A stretch of 64,000 nt of DNA, taken from assembly GCA_902574355.1 (NCBI GenBank), contig CACGNN010000003.1:96565-160564 (forward strand). The letters are read 5' to 3'. The translations under genes and the position numbers were made by a program. The notes below the pieces were generated by a model. It did no database searches, had not been told where the DNA came from, and saw only the letters and a list, made by a program, of their open reading frames with translations. This document shows positions 39,954 to 50,595 of the stretch, in pieces. This DNA comes from an uncultured SAR86 cluster bacterium (GTDB lineage: Bacteria; Pseudomonadota; Gammaproteobacteria; Magnimaribacterales; Magnimaribacteraceae). How positions within the stretch are numbered: the first letter of the stretch is position 1; every line of letters begins with the position of its first letter.

Positions 39954-41489
39954 ATGCATCCGGGAGTTAATGGAAAAAAGTTTCCAGAAAAGCCAGCTGT
40001 TATAATGGCAGGTAGCGGTAAGGTAGTCACACACGGCCAATTAAACGAACTGTCTAATCAAGGTGCTCATTTATTTAGATCTCTGGGACTAAAACCAGGT
40101 GACTCCATTGCTATCATGATGGAAAATCACCATTTATTTTTTCCAATCGTATTTGCTGCTTGGAGAAGCGGTCTTAGGTACACAACAATAAGTTGGAGAC
40201 TTCAACCATCAGAGGTGGAGTACATAGTTAAAGATTGTGATGCTAAAGTATTAATCACTTCTAAGTTTTTAGAACAAACAGCAAGCGATCTCAAAGAAGC
40301 TTTAGAGGGTGTTCATCTATTTATGTTAGACGGTACAACATCTGGGTATCTTTCTTATGAAGATAGAATTCAAGATATGCCAATCGACTCGATTGAAGAT
40401 GAATGTCAAGGAGGATCTATGCTTTATTCTTCAGGAACCACAGGTAAACCAAAAGGAGTTAAAAGAGAATTGCCATTAACTCCATTACCCTATGAGCCAG
40501 ATGAAGAAGATCCGGGTTTAGGTCGAGTACTAATGCTATATGGAGCTGGAGAGGATAGTGTGTATTTATCTCCAGCACCTTTATATCATGCCGCTCCGCT
40601 AAACTTTAATACTGGTTTTCTAGCTTCAGGTGCAACTTCAATTATTCTCGAAAAATTTGATGAAGAGACTGCCTTAGAATCAATAGAAAAATATAAGGTT
40701 ACTCATTCCCAATGGGTGCCAACAATGTTCGTTAGATTCTTAAAGAAAGACCCTTCAATAAGGTCTCAATATGATTTATCTAGTCATCAAGTTGCAATTC
40801 ATGCAGCTGCACCTTGTCCAGTAGCTGTGAAAGAAGAGATGATAGATTGGTGGGGCCCTATAATTCACGAATACTATGCAGGTACTGAATATAACGGAAT
40901 AACAATGATTAATTCTGCTGAATGGTTAGAACATAAAGGTAGCGTCGGCAGACCTTTATTTGGCTCATTACATATCCTTGATGATGATGGTGAAGAATTA
41001 CCAACAGGTGAAGTAGGAGGAGTTTACTTCGGAGGTGAGACAGCAACGACATTTGAATACCATAATGATGAAGAGAAAACTAAAAGCGCAATGACTGATA
41101 AAGGTTATAGCTCTCTTGGTGATGTGGGTTATTTAGATCAGGATGGTTTTCTTTATCTTACTGATAGAAAATCTTTCATGATTATCTCTGGAGGAGTGAA
41201 CATTTACCCTAAAGAAACTGAAGACCTTTTAGTGATGCATCCCAAGGTTGCAGACGTAGCAGTCTTTGGTGTTCCGAATGAAGAAATGGGGGAGGAAGTA
41301 AAGGCTGTAGTACAGCCTGCAAATTTAGGTGATGCAGGGCCTGACTTAGAAGCAGAACTCATCGCTTTTTGCAAAGAGAATATGTCTTCAATTAAAAGTC
41401 CTAGAAGTATAGATTTCGAAGAGGAACTTCCTAGACATCCAACAGGAAAATTATATAAAAGACTTCTTAAAGATAAATACTGGCCCTAG
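39954..41489 (+). CDS. AMP-dependent acyl-CoA synthetase
   Basis: MLYSSGTTGKPKGVKRE, YAGTEYNG, GVNIYPKETEDLL; ATG at 39954 has SD GGGAGAA. Confidence 0.9.
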   Translation: MHPGVNGKKFPEKPAVIMAGSGKVVTHGQLNELSNQGAHLFRSLGLKPGDSIAIMMENHHLFFPIVFAAWRSGLRYTTISWRLQPSEVEYIVKDCDAKVLITSKFLEQTASDLKEALEGVHLFMLDGTTSGYLSYEDRIQDMPIDSIEDECQGGSMLYSSGTTGKPKGVKRELPLTPLPYEPDEEDPGLGRVLMLYGAGEDSVYLSPAPLYHAAPLNFNTGFLASGATSIILEKFDEETALESIEKYKVTHSQWVPTMFVRFLKKDPSIRSQYDLSSHQVAIHAAAPCPVAVKEEMIDWWGPIIHEYYAGTEYNGITMINSAEWLEHKGSVGRPLFGSLHILDDDGEELPTGEVGGVYFGGETATTFEYHNDEEKTKSAMTDKGYSSLGDVGYLDQDGFLYLTDRKSFMIISGGVNIYPKETEDLLVMHPKVADVAVFGVPNEEMGEEVKAVVQPANLGDAGPDLEAELIAFCKENMSSIKSPRSIDFEEELPRHPTGKLYKRLLKDKYWP

Positions 41490-41491
41490 AG

Positions 41492-42160
41492 ATGCTCAGA
41501 AATAAATCTATGGTAGTTGGTTCAACCGGCTTGGTAGGTAAATCTGTAGTAAATTATCTAATTGAGAAAGATATTGCGGTTTTAGCCCTTGTAAGAAACG
41601 ATGAAGTAAGCAATAACTCGTTGTTAAATTACTATAAGATAGATTTTGAGGATCTTCAATTTCCAGATGAGACCTTTTCAGATATTAAAGATATATTTAT
41701 TTGCTTAGGTACCACTATCAAAAAAGCTGGATCTAAAGAGGCTTTTCAGAAGGTTGATATAACTTACTGTTACGAGATTGCTAAGCAAGCCCAGGCAAGA
41801 GGTGTTAAAAATATTTCTATTGTTACTTCGCTGGGATCGGATTCTAACTCTACAAACTTTTATTTACAAAGTAAGGGAATGATAGAAGATAAAATCACTA
41901 AGATCGATTTTGATTCTATATCTATTCATAGACCTGGTTTATTAATAGGTGCCAGAAATGAAATGAGGTTAGGTGAGTTTATTGGACAAAAGATTTTTCC
42001 TTATTTTATAGATCCTTTCTTAATGGGAAGCATAAGAAAGTACCGAAGTATAAAGGTTGACACTCTAGCCAAGGCGATGGTTAATCTATCCGGATATGGA
42101 GAAGGTGTTAATTACTATTATTTTGACGACTTTAATGAATCTGCGAAAGGTAATTCCTAG
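41492..42160 (+). CDS. NAD(P)H-binding Rossmann protein (HTATIP2-like)
   Basis: VVGSTGLVGKSVVNYL; HRPGLLIGARNEMRLGE. Confidence 0.8.
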   Translation: MLRNKSMVVGSTGLVGKSVVNYLIEKDIAVLALVRNDEVSNNSLLNYYKIDFEDLQFPDETFSDIKDIFICLGTTIKKAGSKEAFQKVDITYCYEIAKQAQARGVKNISIVTSLGSDSNSTNFYLQSKGMIEDKITKIDFDSISIHRPGLLIGARNEMRLGEFIGQKIFPYFIDPFLMGSIRKYRSIKVDTLAKAMVNLSGYGEGVNYYYFDDFNESAKGNS

Positions 42161-43611
42161 CCTGCCTTCTTAAATTTAAGGTCATCATCTTCAACACTCT
42201 TGAAACGAATTTGAGTGATGTCTCTTAAATAATTTTGGCTATTAATCCAGGGATCTCTTGAGCCTTGCTTAGGCAGTTGATCTCTGACTCTTTCAATATA
42301 TCCAGAGTTTAAATCCAGATATTCCTTTTCAGATACAACATCTTCACCTATCTCAGGACAAAAATAATCTAAACCTTTTTTGTCTAATAAATTAATCAAT
42401 TTGCATGCATATTCCGATATGAGATCAGCACCTAATGTCCAAGAAGCAGTTGTGTATCCAAAAGTTGCTATCAAGTTTGGTACATCGCTAAACATCATTG
42501 TTTTGTATTGAGTCTTTTCTGAAATATCGAGAGTTTGATTATCAATTTTTATATCTATACCGTTAAGCAGTCTCATGTTTAAGCCAGTGGCTGTGATAAT
42601 AATGTCTGCTTCCAATTCTTCTCCTGAATCAAGCTTAATGCCTTTAGGAGTGAATTCATCAATTGTTTCAGTGACGACTGAAGCCTTTCCAGAATTGATA
42701 GCATTGAACATATCTCCATTAGGAACGAAACATAGGCGCTGATCCCAAGGCATATATCGAGGAGTGAAATGTTTATCAACATCATAGTCCTCTCCAAGGA
42801 GTCCTCTAACATGATTAATTAACATCTCTTTTGTCTTTTCAGGATTTCGTCTAAGTCTATTAAGCATAAATCTTTGCATTAGAATATTTTTCCATCTCAC
42901 CAAAAAATAACCCAATCTATCTGTAGTAAATTTCTTTATGAAGTTACCTATTTTATCTTCATCGGGAGCTGCAAAATAATATGTAGGAGACCTTTGAAGC
43001 ATAGTGATGTGTTCTACTTTTTCTGACATGGCAGGAACGATCGTCACAGCAGTTGCTCCGCTGCCGATCACAACCACTTTCTTGTCAGAATAATTTAATC
43101 CTTCTGGCCATTTTTGAGGGTGAATAATTTGACCTTCAAAGGCTTCAACGTTTTTAAATTCAGGTGTATAACCTTCGTCATAATTATAATATCCGCCACA
43201 TAAATATAAAATATTACAAGTCATCTCTTCAACAGAGTTGTTCTCTTGATTTTCTACTTTTAAATACCAAAGAGCATCGGGAGACGACCAAACAGCAGAT
43301 ATGACTTTTCTATTAAATTGAATTTTTTTTCTCAAATCAAATTCATCCACAGTCTCGTTTAGATACTCAAGAATAGAAGGAGCATCAGCAATAGTTTTGG
43401 GGCTCCTCCAAGGTTTAAATTTAAAACCCATGGTATGCATGTCGGAGTCAGATCTTATGCCAGGATATTTAAAAAGATCCCATGTACCTCCCAAATTAGA
43501 TCGTCCTTCTAGGATTGTGTAAGTCTTTTGGGGGCAACGCGTTTTCAAGTTGTAAGCAGCCCCAATACCTGAAATACCGGCTCCAACTACCACTACATCA
43601 ATATGTTCCAT
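42157..43611 (-). CDS. flavin-dependent monooxygenase, AlmA-like / Baeyer-Villiger type
   Basis: GAGISGIG, BVMO fingerprint FEGQIIHPQKWP, GGTWDLFKYPGIRSDSDM, YTPEF, FTPRYMPWDQRLCFVP resemble AlmA. Confidence 0.85.
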   Translation of the reverse strand: MEHIDVVVVGAGISGIGAAYNLKTRCPQKTYTILEGRSNLGGTWDLFKYPGIRSDSDMHTMGFKFKPWRSPKTIADAPSILEYLNETVDEFDLRKKIQFNRKVISAVWSSPDALWYLKVENQENNSVEEMTCNILYLCGGYYNYDEGYTPEFKNVEAFEGQIIHPQKWPEGLNYSDKKVVVIGSGATAVTIVPAMSEKVEHITMLQRSPTYYFAAPDEDKIGNFIKKFTTDRLGYFLVRWKNILMQRFMLNRLRRNPEKTKEMLINHVRGLLGEDYDVDKHFTPRYMPWDQRLCFVPNGDMFNAINSGKASVVTETIDEFTPKGIKLDSGEELEADIIITATGLNMRLLNGIDIKIDNQTLDISEKTQYKTMMFSDVPNLIATFGYTTASWTLGADLISEYACKLINLLDKKGLDYFCPEIGEDVVSEKEYLDLNSGYIERVRDQLPKQGSRDPWINSQNYLRDITQIRFKSVEDDDLKFKKAG

Positions 43612-43661
43612 TATCTAGATCTCCTCTTGGTTTATTATAACAATGTTCTAGTTAAGCCTTT

Positions 43662-45212
43662 TTAGGAAAACTTAAGCAGTTCATCTTGATGGCCATCAGC
43701 CCCACCTAACAAATGGTTAAGATATGATTCATGTGATTCCATCCACATTGCCTTTGAACGACTTCTTCCTGCAGATTGATCATCTTTAGTACCTTTCATA
43801 TACCAGTTATTACATTGGAGCCATATTTTCCCATCAGAAGAAACATTGCATTTATCAGTCCAATTCTTAACGGCTTCCTCAAGAGGCTCTACCTCATTTT
43901 TATTTTCGTGTTTCATTGACGAAACAAGCTTTGCAATATATTTACCTTGTTCTTCGCATAGGAGAGTCACATTAGTCACCGGGTTCAAGCTTTGAGGCCC
44001 GACCATCATATAAAAATTAGGCATGTCATTTACATGTAGACCCCACAGCGTTTTTGGCTCAATCATTTGATAATTATTCTCAGCAGAAGCTCCAAATTTA
44101 TCTGCTAAAGTTACGTTATTTTTACCTGTAACTGTAAAAGGGATTAGCCCAGCATCAAAGCCAGTAGCATAGATAATCACCTCCATTTCGTATAAATCTC
44201 CCGACGACATCTCAAGACCAGTTTCATTGACGGCAACTACTCCTCCTGGGTCATTAACTAAGTGAACATTTTCTTTATTAAAAGTTGTGAAGTAATCATC
44301 AATAATCAAAACTCTTTTACAGAAAAAGGGATAATCAGGCGTGAGAAGTTTTGCCACCTCGGGATCATTGACATCATTTTTGATTCTTTCACTCAAAAGA
44401 TCACAGACTGCAGAATTCCAATTTTCATCATGTAACTGCTCGAATGTGAAAGGCAAATTGGGATCAGGAGGAAATTCCCCTTTCCAGTCGACATATCTAA
44501 GCTTTGCACTATATCCTCCAGCCTTGAAAGCATCGACTATATCTGGCGGAGTAGGTTGGTCTTCTCTTTCAATAGCCCATGTTGCTGTTCTTTGAAATAC
44601 GGTTAGGGATTCTACTTCGTCTGCTATAGATGTGATGACTTGTGCAGCAGAAGCTCCTGTTCCAACAATGCCAACTTTTTTTCCTTTTAAATTCGCTTCT
44701 TGATCCCATTCAGCAGTATGAAAACTTTCACCTTTAAATTTTTCCATTCCACCAAATTCAGGCATTCTGGGACTTGATAATGGTCCGTTTGCACAAACTA
44801 CATGTTTTGCGAATATTTCAGTTTTCGTTTCATTCTCAAGATTAGTGACTTCAACTCTCCATTTACCAAAATCTACATACTCAAGAGCTACTACCTTTTG
44901 TAAGAATTTTATATGTTGACGTATATCAAAGTGGTCCACTAGTAGTTCAGCGTAATCAGCTATTTCAGACTGACTTACATATCTCTTCGAAGGTATAAAA
45001 CCAGTTTCATCTAAAAAAGGTAAGTAGGTATATGATTGAACATCACATGCAGCTCCAGGATAAGATCCTACTCCACCATGAGCCCAAACTCCCCCCAAAG
45101 AATTATTCTTTTCAAGAATGCAAAAGTTATCAATGCCTTCCTCTTTCAAGTAGTGAGCACAGGTTATACCTGAAAAACCACTACCTATTATCACAACATC
45201 ATAAATTTTCAT
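43662..45212 (-). CDS. FAD-dependent Baeyer-Villiger-type monooxygenase
   Basis: GSGFSGITCA, fingerprint FKGESFHTAEWD, GTGASAAQ. Confidence 0.85.
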   Translation of the reverse strand: MKIYDVVIIGSGFSGITCAHYLKEEGIDNFCILEKNNSLGGVWAHGGVGSYPGAACDVQSYTYLPFLDETGFIPSKRYVSQSEIADYAELLVDHFDIRQHIKFLQKVVALEYVDFGKWRVEVTNLENETKTEIFAKHVVCANGPLSSPRMPEFGGMEKFKGESFHTAEWDQEANLKGKKVGIVGTGASAAQVITSIADEVESLTVFQRTATWAIEREDQPTPPDIVDAFKAGGYSAKLRYVDWKGEFPPDPNLPFTFEQLHDENWNSAVCDLLSERIKNDVNDPEVAKLLTPDYPFFCKRVLIIDDYFTTFNKENVHLVNDPGGVVAVNETGLEMSSGDLYEMEVIIYATGFDAGLIPFTVTGKNNVTLADKFGASAENNYQMIEPKTLWGLHVNDMPNFYMMVGPQSLNPVTNVTLLCEEQGKYIAKLVSSMKHENKNEVEPLEEAVKNWTDKCNVSSDGKIWLQCNNWYMKGTKDDQSAGRSRSKAMWMESHESYLNHLLGGADGHQDELLKFS

Positions 45213-45224
45213 TTAAGTAATATT

Positions 45225-46064
45225 TTATAAAGACGCTTCACAGGCTTCAACTGTTTGCAGAATTAGCGTATTAATTGTCATCGGACCAACTCCACCTGGA
45301 ACTGGGGTATAAGCTGAACACCTATCTATGATTCCTTCTAAATCTATATCTCCACATTTTTCAGGATGATAACCTGCATCTATTACCACGGCTCCATCTT
45401 TAATCCAATTTGATTTTATGAACTTTGGGATACCTACAGCTCCTACAATAATATCGGCTTTTATGAGGTGCTCCTCCAAATTGGTAGTTTTAGAGTGACA
45501 AATTGAAACTGTTGCATTCTCATTTAGTAACATCATTGCCATAGGTTTACCCAATATAGGACTTCTTCCAACGACTACCGCATGTTTTCCTGCTATCTCT
45601 ATCTTGTATTCATGCAGCAATCTCATTATCCCCTGAGGCGTGCAAGAGCCAAAAGCCTTTTCTCCCATGGACATGTTTCCAAAACCTAAACAAGTCACCC
45701 CATCTACATCTTTTTTTATGTCTATGGCATCAAAACAAAGCCTTTCATCGATTTGATCTGGGACAGGATGTTGAAGGAGAATTCCATGAACTTCTGGATT
45801 AGAATTCAATTCATTTATTTTTGATAACAATTCTTCAGTCGTTGTGTCGCTATCTAATTCAACTTTTATAGATTTCATGCCTATTCTTTCGCACGCATTT
45901 CCCTTCATCTTAACGTAGGTTGCAGAGGCGGGATCAGTTCCTACTAGAATGGTAGCTAAAATTGGAACGAAATTTTTCTTTTCCAGTAAATTACTTACTC
46001 TAATCTTTAAATTTTCTTCTGAGGAGAGAGCTAAACTTTTTCCATCCATAATAATTGCCATCAA
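45225..46064 (-). CDS. folD: methylenetetrahydrofolate dehydrogenase/cyclohydrolase
   Basis: [44 protein letters not shown]. Confidence 0.95.
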   Translation of the reverse strand: MMAIIMDGKSLALSSEENLKIRVSNLLEKKNFVPILATILVGTDPASATYVKMKGNACERIGMKSIKVELDSDTTTEELLSKINELNSNPEVHGILLQHPVPDQIDERLCFDAIDIKKDVDGVTCLGFGNMSMGEKAFGSCTPQGIMRLLHEYKIEIAGKHAVVVGRSPILGKPMAMMLLNENATVSICHSKTTNLEEHLIKADIIVGAVGIPKFIKSNWIKDGAVVIDAGYHPEKCGDIDLEGIIDRCSAYTPVPGGVGPMTINTLILQTVEACEASL

Positions 46065-46264
46065 AGGATTATATTAGGATTAGATGATTATTCGTAAATA
46101 AAATTAAATTAGATAAAAACGAGTACATATAAGTGACTGATAGGGTAGACGAAGATATCTAAGAAAAAAAAAGAAAAATTTACTGTAATTTGTAGTTTTA
46201 TGAAGTTATAGTGACAATCGGGAAACATATAGAGGTAAATTTTTATCTTAAGTATGTAAATTTT

Positions 46265-46293
46265 GACGCAAGGAAGGGGAAAAGTTCCGCGTC
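46265..46293 (+). promoter_or_regulatory. stem-loop in 5' leader of TonB receptor
   Basis: GACGC-aa-GGAA-ggggaaaag-TTCC-GCGTC: 9-bp stem with 2-nt bulge, about 15 nt before the SD. Confidence 0.45.
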
Positions 46294-46317
46294 CAATATT
46301 AATTAATGGGGAGAAAA

Positions 46318-48933
46318 ATGTTCAAAAAACTATTCTACGTTCCACTTATTTCATTTTTAGTCTTTTCTAATTTCATTGTCTCAGATGATGTTGAAGAGGT
46401 TGTTGTAACAGGTAGTTACATCAAGGGAAGTCCTACTGACGGAGCTTCTCCAGTAGAGCTATATGATCGATCTACTATTGAGGCTATAGGTGCGGTTAAT
46501 GTTGCCGATATAACTGCGAATATTGCTGTTAATTCTGGTTCTGAAAACCAAGCTGATTCATTTACATCGGGAGCACTGCAAGGCAGAACAAATGTAAATC
46601 TTAGGGGATTAGGCTTGTCATCTACATTGGTACTTTTTGATGGTAGAAGACAAACAGTTGCTGGAGCAACTGCTAATGATGGTAGTGTATTTGTAGATAC
46701 TTCATCTATTCCGATTATAGCTCTAGAGAGAGTTGAGGTTCTTAAAGAAGGTGCAGCTTCTATTTATGGATCAGACGCTGTTGCCGGAGTAGTGAACTAT
46801 ATCTTCAGAAGAGACTTCACCGGTTTTGAAGTTGATTTAACTCATCAAGAAACTGATCTAGGCTCACAGGAAGATGACAGAGTTAGTTTCATTTGGGGTG
46901 CAGGTAGTGGAGATACTAACTTAGTGCTTGCATATAGTGCACTTGATAGATCGCCTTTATCTCAAAGCGAGTTAGAGCTTGCTCCTCTTGGTATCAGTGG
47001 ATTAGGAACAAGCTTCCTTTTATTTGGTCCTTCAACTGTAGAATCAGGACCTTATGCTGGAACATATAGTGCCTTCCAAAATGTTCCAGATCCAAACTGT
47101 GTAGCTAACAAAGGTATATTAATTCCTCAAGCGAGTGGAAGTCGTTGCGGATTTAAGTACGGCCCTAGATTTAATATTGTTAATGATGAAGAACATAACC
47201 AACTTTATGTTTCACTAAAGACTGTTCTAACAAGTGGTATAAATGCTGAACTTGATTATCTAAAAGCTGAAACTGATGTTTTTGATAATCCTCAGTCACC
47301 TTCGTATCCAGCCTTATCATATTTAAGTCCTGCATTAGCAATTCAACCTGGCACTGGTGGTAATCCATTTGGAGTTCCAGCTCTTTGGCTTGGTAGACCT
47401 TTAGCGTCTGCTTTCCCTTCGCCATTTGCTCCAAGAGAAATTGAAATGGATAGAGTATCATTCGGACTATCGGGAACATTGGATAGTGGTTTCGATTGGG
47501 ATTTTCATATGACTCGTAGTGCTGAAGATTCATATGGTAGACAACCAGACACTGGAACTTCTGCTCTTGCAGCTGCGATCAATGGAACTGGTGGGCCTAC
47601 AGGAGATCAAACCTTCGATCTATTCAACCCGTCTGCTAATTCACAAGAATTAAGAGATTGGCTAAGGTCAGACCAAGAAACTTGGAATAAAGTTGTACTT
47701 TCAGTCGTTGATTTTGTTGTATCAGGTGAAATAGGCAATGTATCAGTTGCTGGTGGTCTTCAATCTAGAACTGAGAAGTATGATCTCAAGAGAAGTGCTA
47801 ATTCAACTGTGGAATTTGATGCGGCAGGAAATTTAACGAAACCAGCTGACATGATATTCTTAGGCGGAGGTACAGAGTCTGACGCATCTAGAAGAACAAA
47901 TGCTGTATTTGTAGAAGCCTCAACTGATCTTACAGACCAATTAGAATTAAAAGGTGCTATTAGATATGAGGACCTTGAAAATGATTCGAATGTCGATCCT
48001 AAAATTTCTCTAAGATATCAGGTTAATGATGATGTGATTTTAAGAGCATCTGTCAGTACGTCATTTAGAGAGCCATCACTTGCACAACTTTATTCAGACA
48101 CTGTTGGTCTTCAAGGAATTCAAGATTTTGATGAAGATGGGAATACTGTTGGACAGGCAACATTTATTCGTATAGCACAAGCAGGAAGTACAGCTCTGAA
48201 GCCAGAAGAGGCTGATAACTTAAATGTTGGTATCATTTGGTATCCAACCGATAACTTTGAAGCTAAATTAGATTACTGGATGGTTGATTACACTGATGTG
48301 ATAACCATTGAAAGCGCGCAAGGAATTGTCTCCAGGACTCCTAATAGCTCAAAAGTACAAAGAACTACAGATGGTACATTGACTGGGGTTACTACTAGTT
48401 ACTTTAATGCCGCTTCTGTTGACACTAATGGTTTTGATGTTGAACTTCTATACTCTTTGGATACTAACATCGGAAACATTATATTAGGCATGAATGCAAC
48501 TCATATGCTTCAGTATGAGATTCCGATTGGTGGTGTAACAACAGATGTTGTTGGGTTGTTTAATCATGACAATTTTGCAAGGTCTCTTCCAGAAACTAAA
48601 GCAGTTTTATCAGCAAATATAATTTCAGGTAAACACACTGCTGCTGCTTACGGAAGATGGGTTTCTAGCTATGAAACAACCAATAATCCAACACCAACAG
48701 CTTTGGCACTTGGATTTGACCAAAATATTGATAGTCACTTCACTGTTGATCTTCAATATAGTTATACATTTGACTTCAATAGCGCAGACGACCTAAGGTT
48801 AACACTAGGTGTCAAGAATGCTTTTGATGAAGAAGTGCCTCAGGTATATGACAGTGCGAACTGGAGTTATGATCCAAAACATCATGATCCAAGAGGTAGA
48901 ATGTTTTCAGTAGGTTTGAAACTTACTATGTAA
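46318..48933 (+). CDS. TonB-dependent receptor
   Basis: VEEVVVTGSYIKG; LFDGRRQTVAG; GAASIYGSDAVAGVVNYIF; ATG 46318 preceded by GGGGAG SD. Confidence 0.92.
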   Translation: MFKKLFYVPLISFLVFSNFIVSDDVEEVVVTGSYIKGSPTDGASPVELYDRSTIEAIGAVNVADITANIAVNSGSENQADSFTSGALQGRTNVNLRGLGLSSTLVLFDGRRQTVAGATANDGSVFVDTSSIPIIALERVEVLKEGAASIYGSDAVAGVVNYIFRRDFTGFEVDLTHQETDLGSQEDDRVSFIWGAGSGDTNLVLAYSALDRSPLSQSELELAPLGISGLGTSFLLFGPSTVESGPYAGTYSAFQNVPDPNCVANKGILIPQASGSRCGFKYGPRFNIVNDEEHNQLYVSLKTVLTSGINAELDYLKAETDVFDNPQSPSYPALSYLSPALAIQPGTGGNPFGVPALWLGRPLASAFPSPFAPREIEMDRVSFGLSGTLDSGFDWDFHMTRSAEDSYGRQPDTGTSALAAAINGTGGPTGDQTFDLFNPSANSQELRDWLRSDQETWNKVVLSVVDFVVSGEIGNVSVAGGLQSRTEKYDLKRSANSTVEFDAAGNLTKPADMIFLGGGTESDASRRTNAVFVEASTDLTDQLELKGAIRYEDLENDSNVDPKISLRYQVNDDVILRASVSTSFREPSLAQLYSDTVGLQGIQDFDEDGNTVGQATFIRIAQAGSTALKPEEADNLNVGIIWYPTDNFEAKLDYWMVDYTDVITIESAQGIVSRTPNSSKVQRTTDGTLTGVTTSYFNAASVDTNGFDVELLYSLDTNIGNIILGMNATHMLQYEIPIGGVTTDVVGLFNHDNFARSLPETKAVLSANIISGKHTAAAYGRWVSSYETTNNPTPTALALGFDQNIDSHFTVDLQYSYTFDFNSADDLRLTLGVKNAFDEEVPQVYDSANWSYDPKHHDPRGRMFSVGLKLTM

Positions 48934-48945
48934 CTTTCTTTTGTA

Positions 48946-48974
48946 AAAAAACCCGGCGCTTGCCGGGTTTTTTT
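48946..48974 (+). terminator. intrinsic terminator of TonB receptor gene
   Basis: ACCCGGC-GCTT-GCCGGGT stem flanked by A-run and T-run. Confidence 0.9.
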
Positions 48975-49002
48975 GTGCATAAAACTTCTAAGAAGGTATA
49001 AT
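48973..49002 (+). promoter_or_regulatory. tRNA-Pro promoter
   Basis: TTGTGC-N18-TATAAT about 11 nt before tRNA-Pro. Confidence 0.55.
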
Positions 49003-49013
49003 CCTCATCTTTT

Positions 49014-49090
49014 CGGGGCATAGCGCAGCCTGGTAGCGCACCTGCTTTGGGAGCAGGTGGTCGCAGGTTCAAATCCTGCTGCCCCGACCA
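49014..49090 (+). tRNA. tRNA-Pro(TGG)
   Basis: CGGGGCA/TGCCCCG acceptor, TTTGGGA anticodon loop, encoded CCA. Confidence 0.95.
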
Positions 49091-49096
49091 GTTATC

Positions 49097-50368
49097 TTGA
49101 ATAAAAAACAGATTGTCATAATAGGAGGAGGGCTGCAGGGTTTAGCAACTGCAAATGCTCTCGTAGAAAGAGGTGAAGAGATTTTACTTCTTGAGCGAGA
49201 AAGTGATGTCGCAACTTCAACCAGTTTTGCTAATGCGGGCATGATGACCCCGTCTCAATCTTCACCTTGGAACTCACCTTCAGACATTGCACAAATATTG
49301 GCTGGCATAGGAAAAGTTGATAGCCCAATGCTTCTTAAATTAGACCAAATACCATCTTTATTTTTCTGGGGTTTAAAGTTTTTAAGAAATTCAACACCTA
49401 AAAGATTTAATGAGATTTCAAGAAACTTATTTGAATTGGCTAATTACAGTAAAGAACTTACTATCCAATTCAGAAAAAAAAATAATGCCTCTTATGATGA
49501 ATCTGAGAAAGGAACATTAAAAATTTATAGAAATTCTGAATCAATGCAAAAATCTATTAATCAGCATGAAAAAATATTTTCAAATTTGGATGCAGTTAAA
49601 ATAATAAAAAGTAAAGATTTAATTGATTTAGAACCGCAGCTCAAAGATATACACTCCGAATTGGCAGGCGGATTATTGTTTTCTAATGATGAGGTTGGAG
49701 ATGCATATAAGTTTTGTAAACTTCTTGAAGAAAAAATTAGAAATAATGGTGGAAGAATTTTAACAAATACCAAAATAAATAAGATTCTTATCAATAAAGG
49801 TCATGTCAAAGGTATAGTCACTGACAGAGCTATTCTTGAAGCTGAAAGAGTAATTATTTGCTGCGGCTCATGGTCAAGAGAACTTTTGAAACAAGTTAGT
49901 CTTAATTTGCCAGTTAGACCTGTCAAAGGTTACTCCTTAACTTTTGACACTACTGGCTTGAATAATGTCCCTAATATTTCTCTAGTTGACGAAAGTATTC
50001 ACACCGCAGTTACATCCTTTCAAAACAGAATAAGAGTGGCTGGAACTGCTGAATTTGCTGGCTATGATGATTCAATCCATCCTAAAAGAATTGATTATCT
50101 ATATAGAATGTTAGAGACAATTTATCCTAGCCTCTACGGTCAACTTGAAGAAAACGAAGGAAAAGTTTGGCATGGTTTTAGGCCAATGAGTGCTGATGGC
50201 TTACCATTTATTGGTGGAACAAAGATTGAAGGTTTGTTTGTAAATTGTGGTCAAGGACACTTAGGATGGACTCTCGCAATGGGGTCAGCATCATTGTTGG
50301 CAGATCAAGTACAAAATCAAGACTCAAAAATTGATATCAGTCCATATTTAGCCAGTAGATCTCTATAA
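49097..50368 (+). CDS. dadA: D-amino acid dehydrogenase-like FAD oxidoreductase
   Basis: IGGGLQGLATANALVERGEEILLLERE; GFRPMSADGLPFIGGT; CGQGHLGWTLAMGS. Confidence 0.83.
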   Translation: MNKKQIVIIGGGLQGLATANALVERGEEILLLERESDVATSTSFANAGMMTPSQSSPWNSPSDIAQILAGIGKVDSPMLLKLDQIPSLFFWGLKFLRNSTPKRFNEISRNLFELANYSKELTIQFRKKNNASYDESEKGTLKIYRNSESMQKSINQHEKIFSNLDAVKIIKSKDLIDLEPQLKDIHSELAGGLLFSNDEVGDAYKFCKLLEEKIRNNGGRILTNTKINKILINKGHVKGIVTDRAILEAERVIICCGSWSRELLKQVSLNLPVRPVKGYSLTFDTTGLNNVPNISLVDESIHTAVTSFQNRIRVAGTAEFAGYDDSIHPKRIDYLYRMLETIYPSLYGQLEENEGKVWHGFRPMSADGLPFIGGTKIEGLFVNCGQGHLGWTLAMGSASLLADQVQNQDSKIDISPYLASRSL

Positions 50369-50412
50369 ATTATTCATCTTTAATCTTCTTGGTTATTATA
50401 TAATTTGCACAA

Positions 50413-50490
50413 CTCCTCGTAGCTCAGTTGGATTAGAGCAACTGCCTTCTAAGCAGTGGGTCGCAGGTTCGAGTCCTGCCGAGGAGGCCA
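50413..50490 (+). tRNA. tRNA-Arg(TCT)
   Basis: CTCCTCG/CGAGGAG acceptor, ACTGC-CTTCTAA-GCAGT anticodon arm, encoded CCA. Confidence 0.95.
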
Positions 50491-50595
50491 TCTTCCTTTT
50501 TAACTATAAACTAAAACGAATTTTTAAATTCTTTAAAAACTTGAAGGCATTAAATACGGAAGATAGAATATTTGATTAATTATTTAATTTTCCGC

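Noticed and set aside
47180-47533. 117-aa minus ORF inside second TonB receptor
   Set aside because: Shadow ORF, no homology signal, embedded in well-supported CDS.
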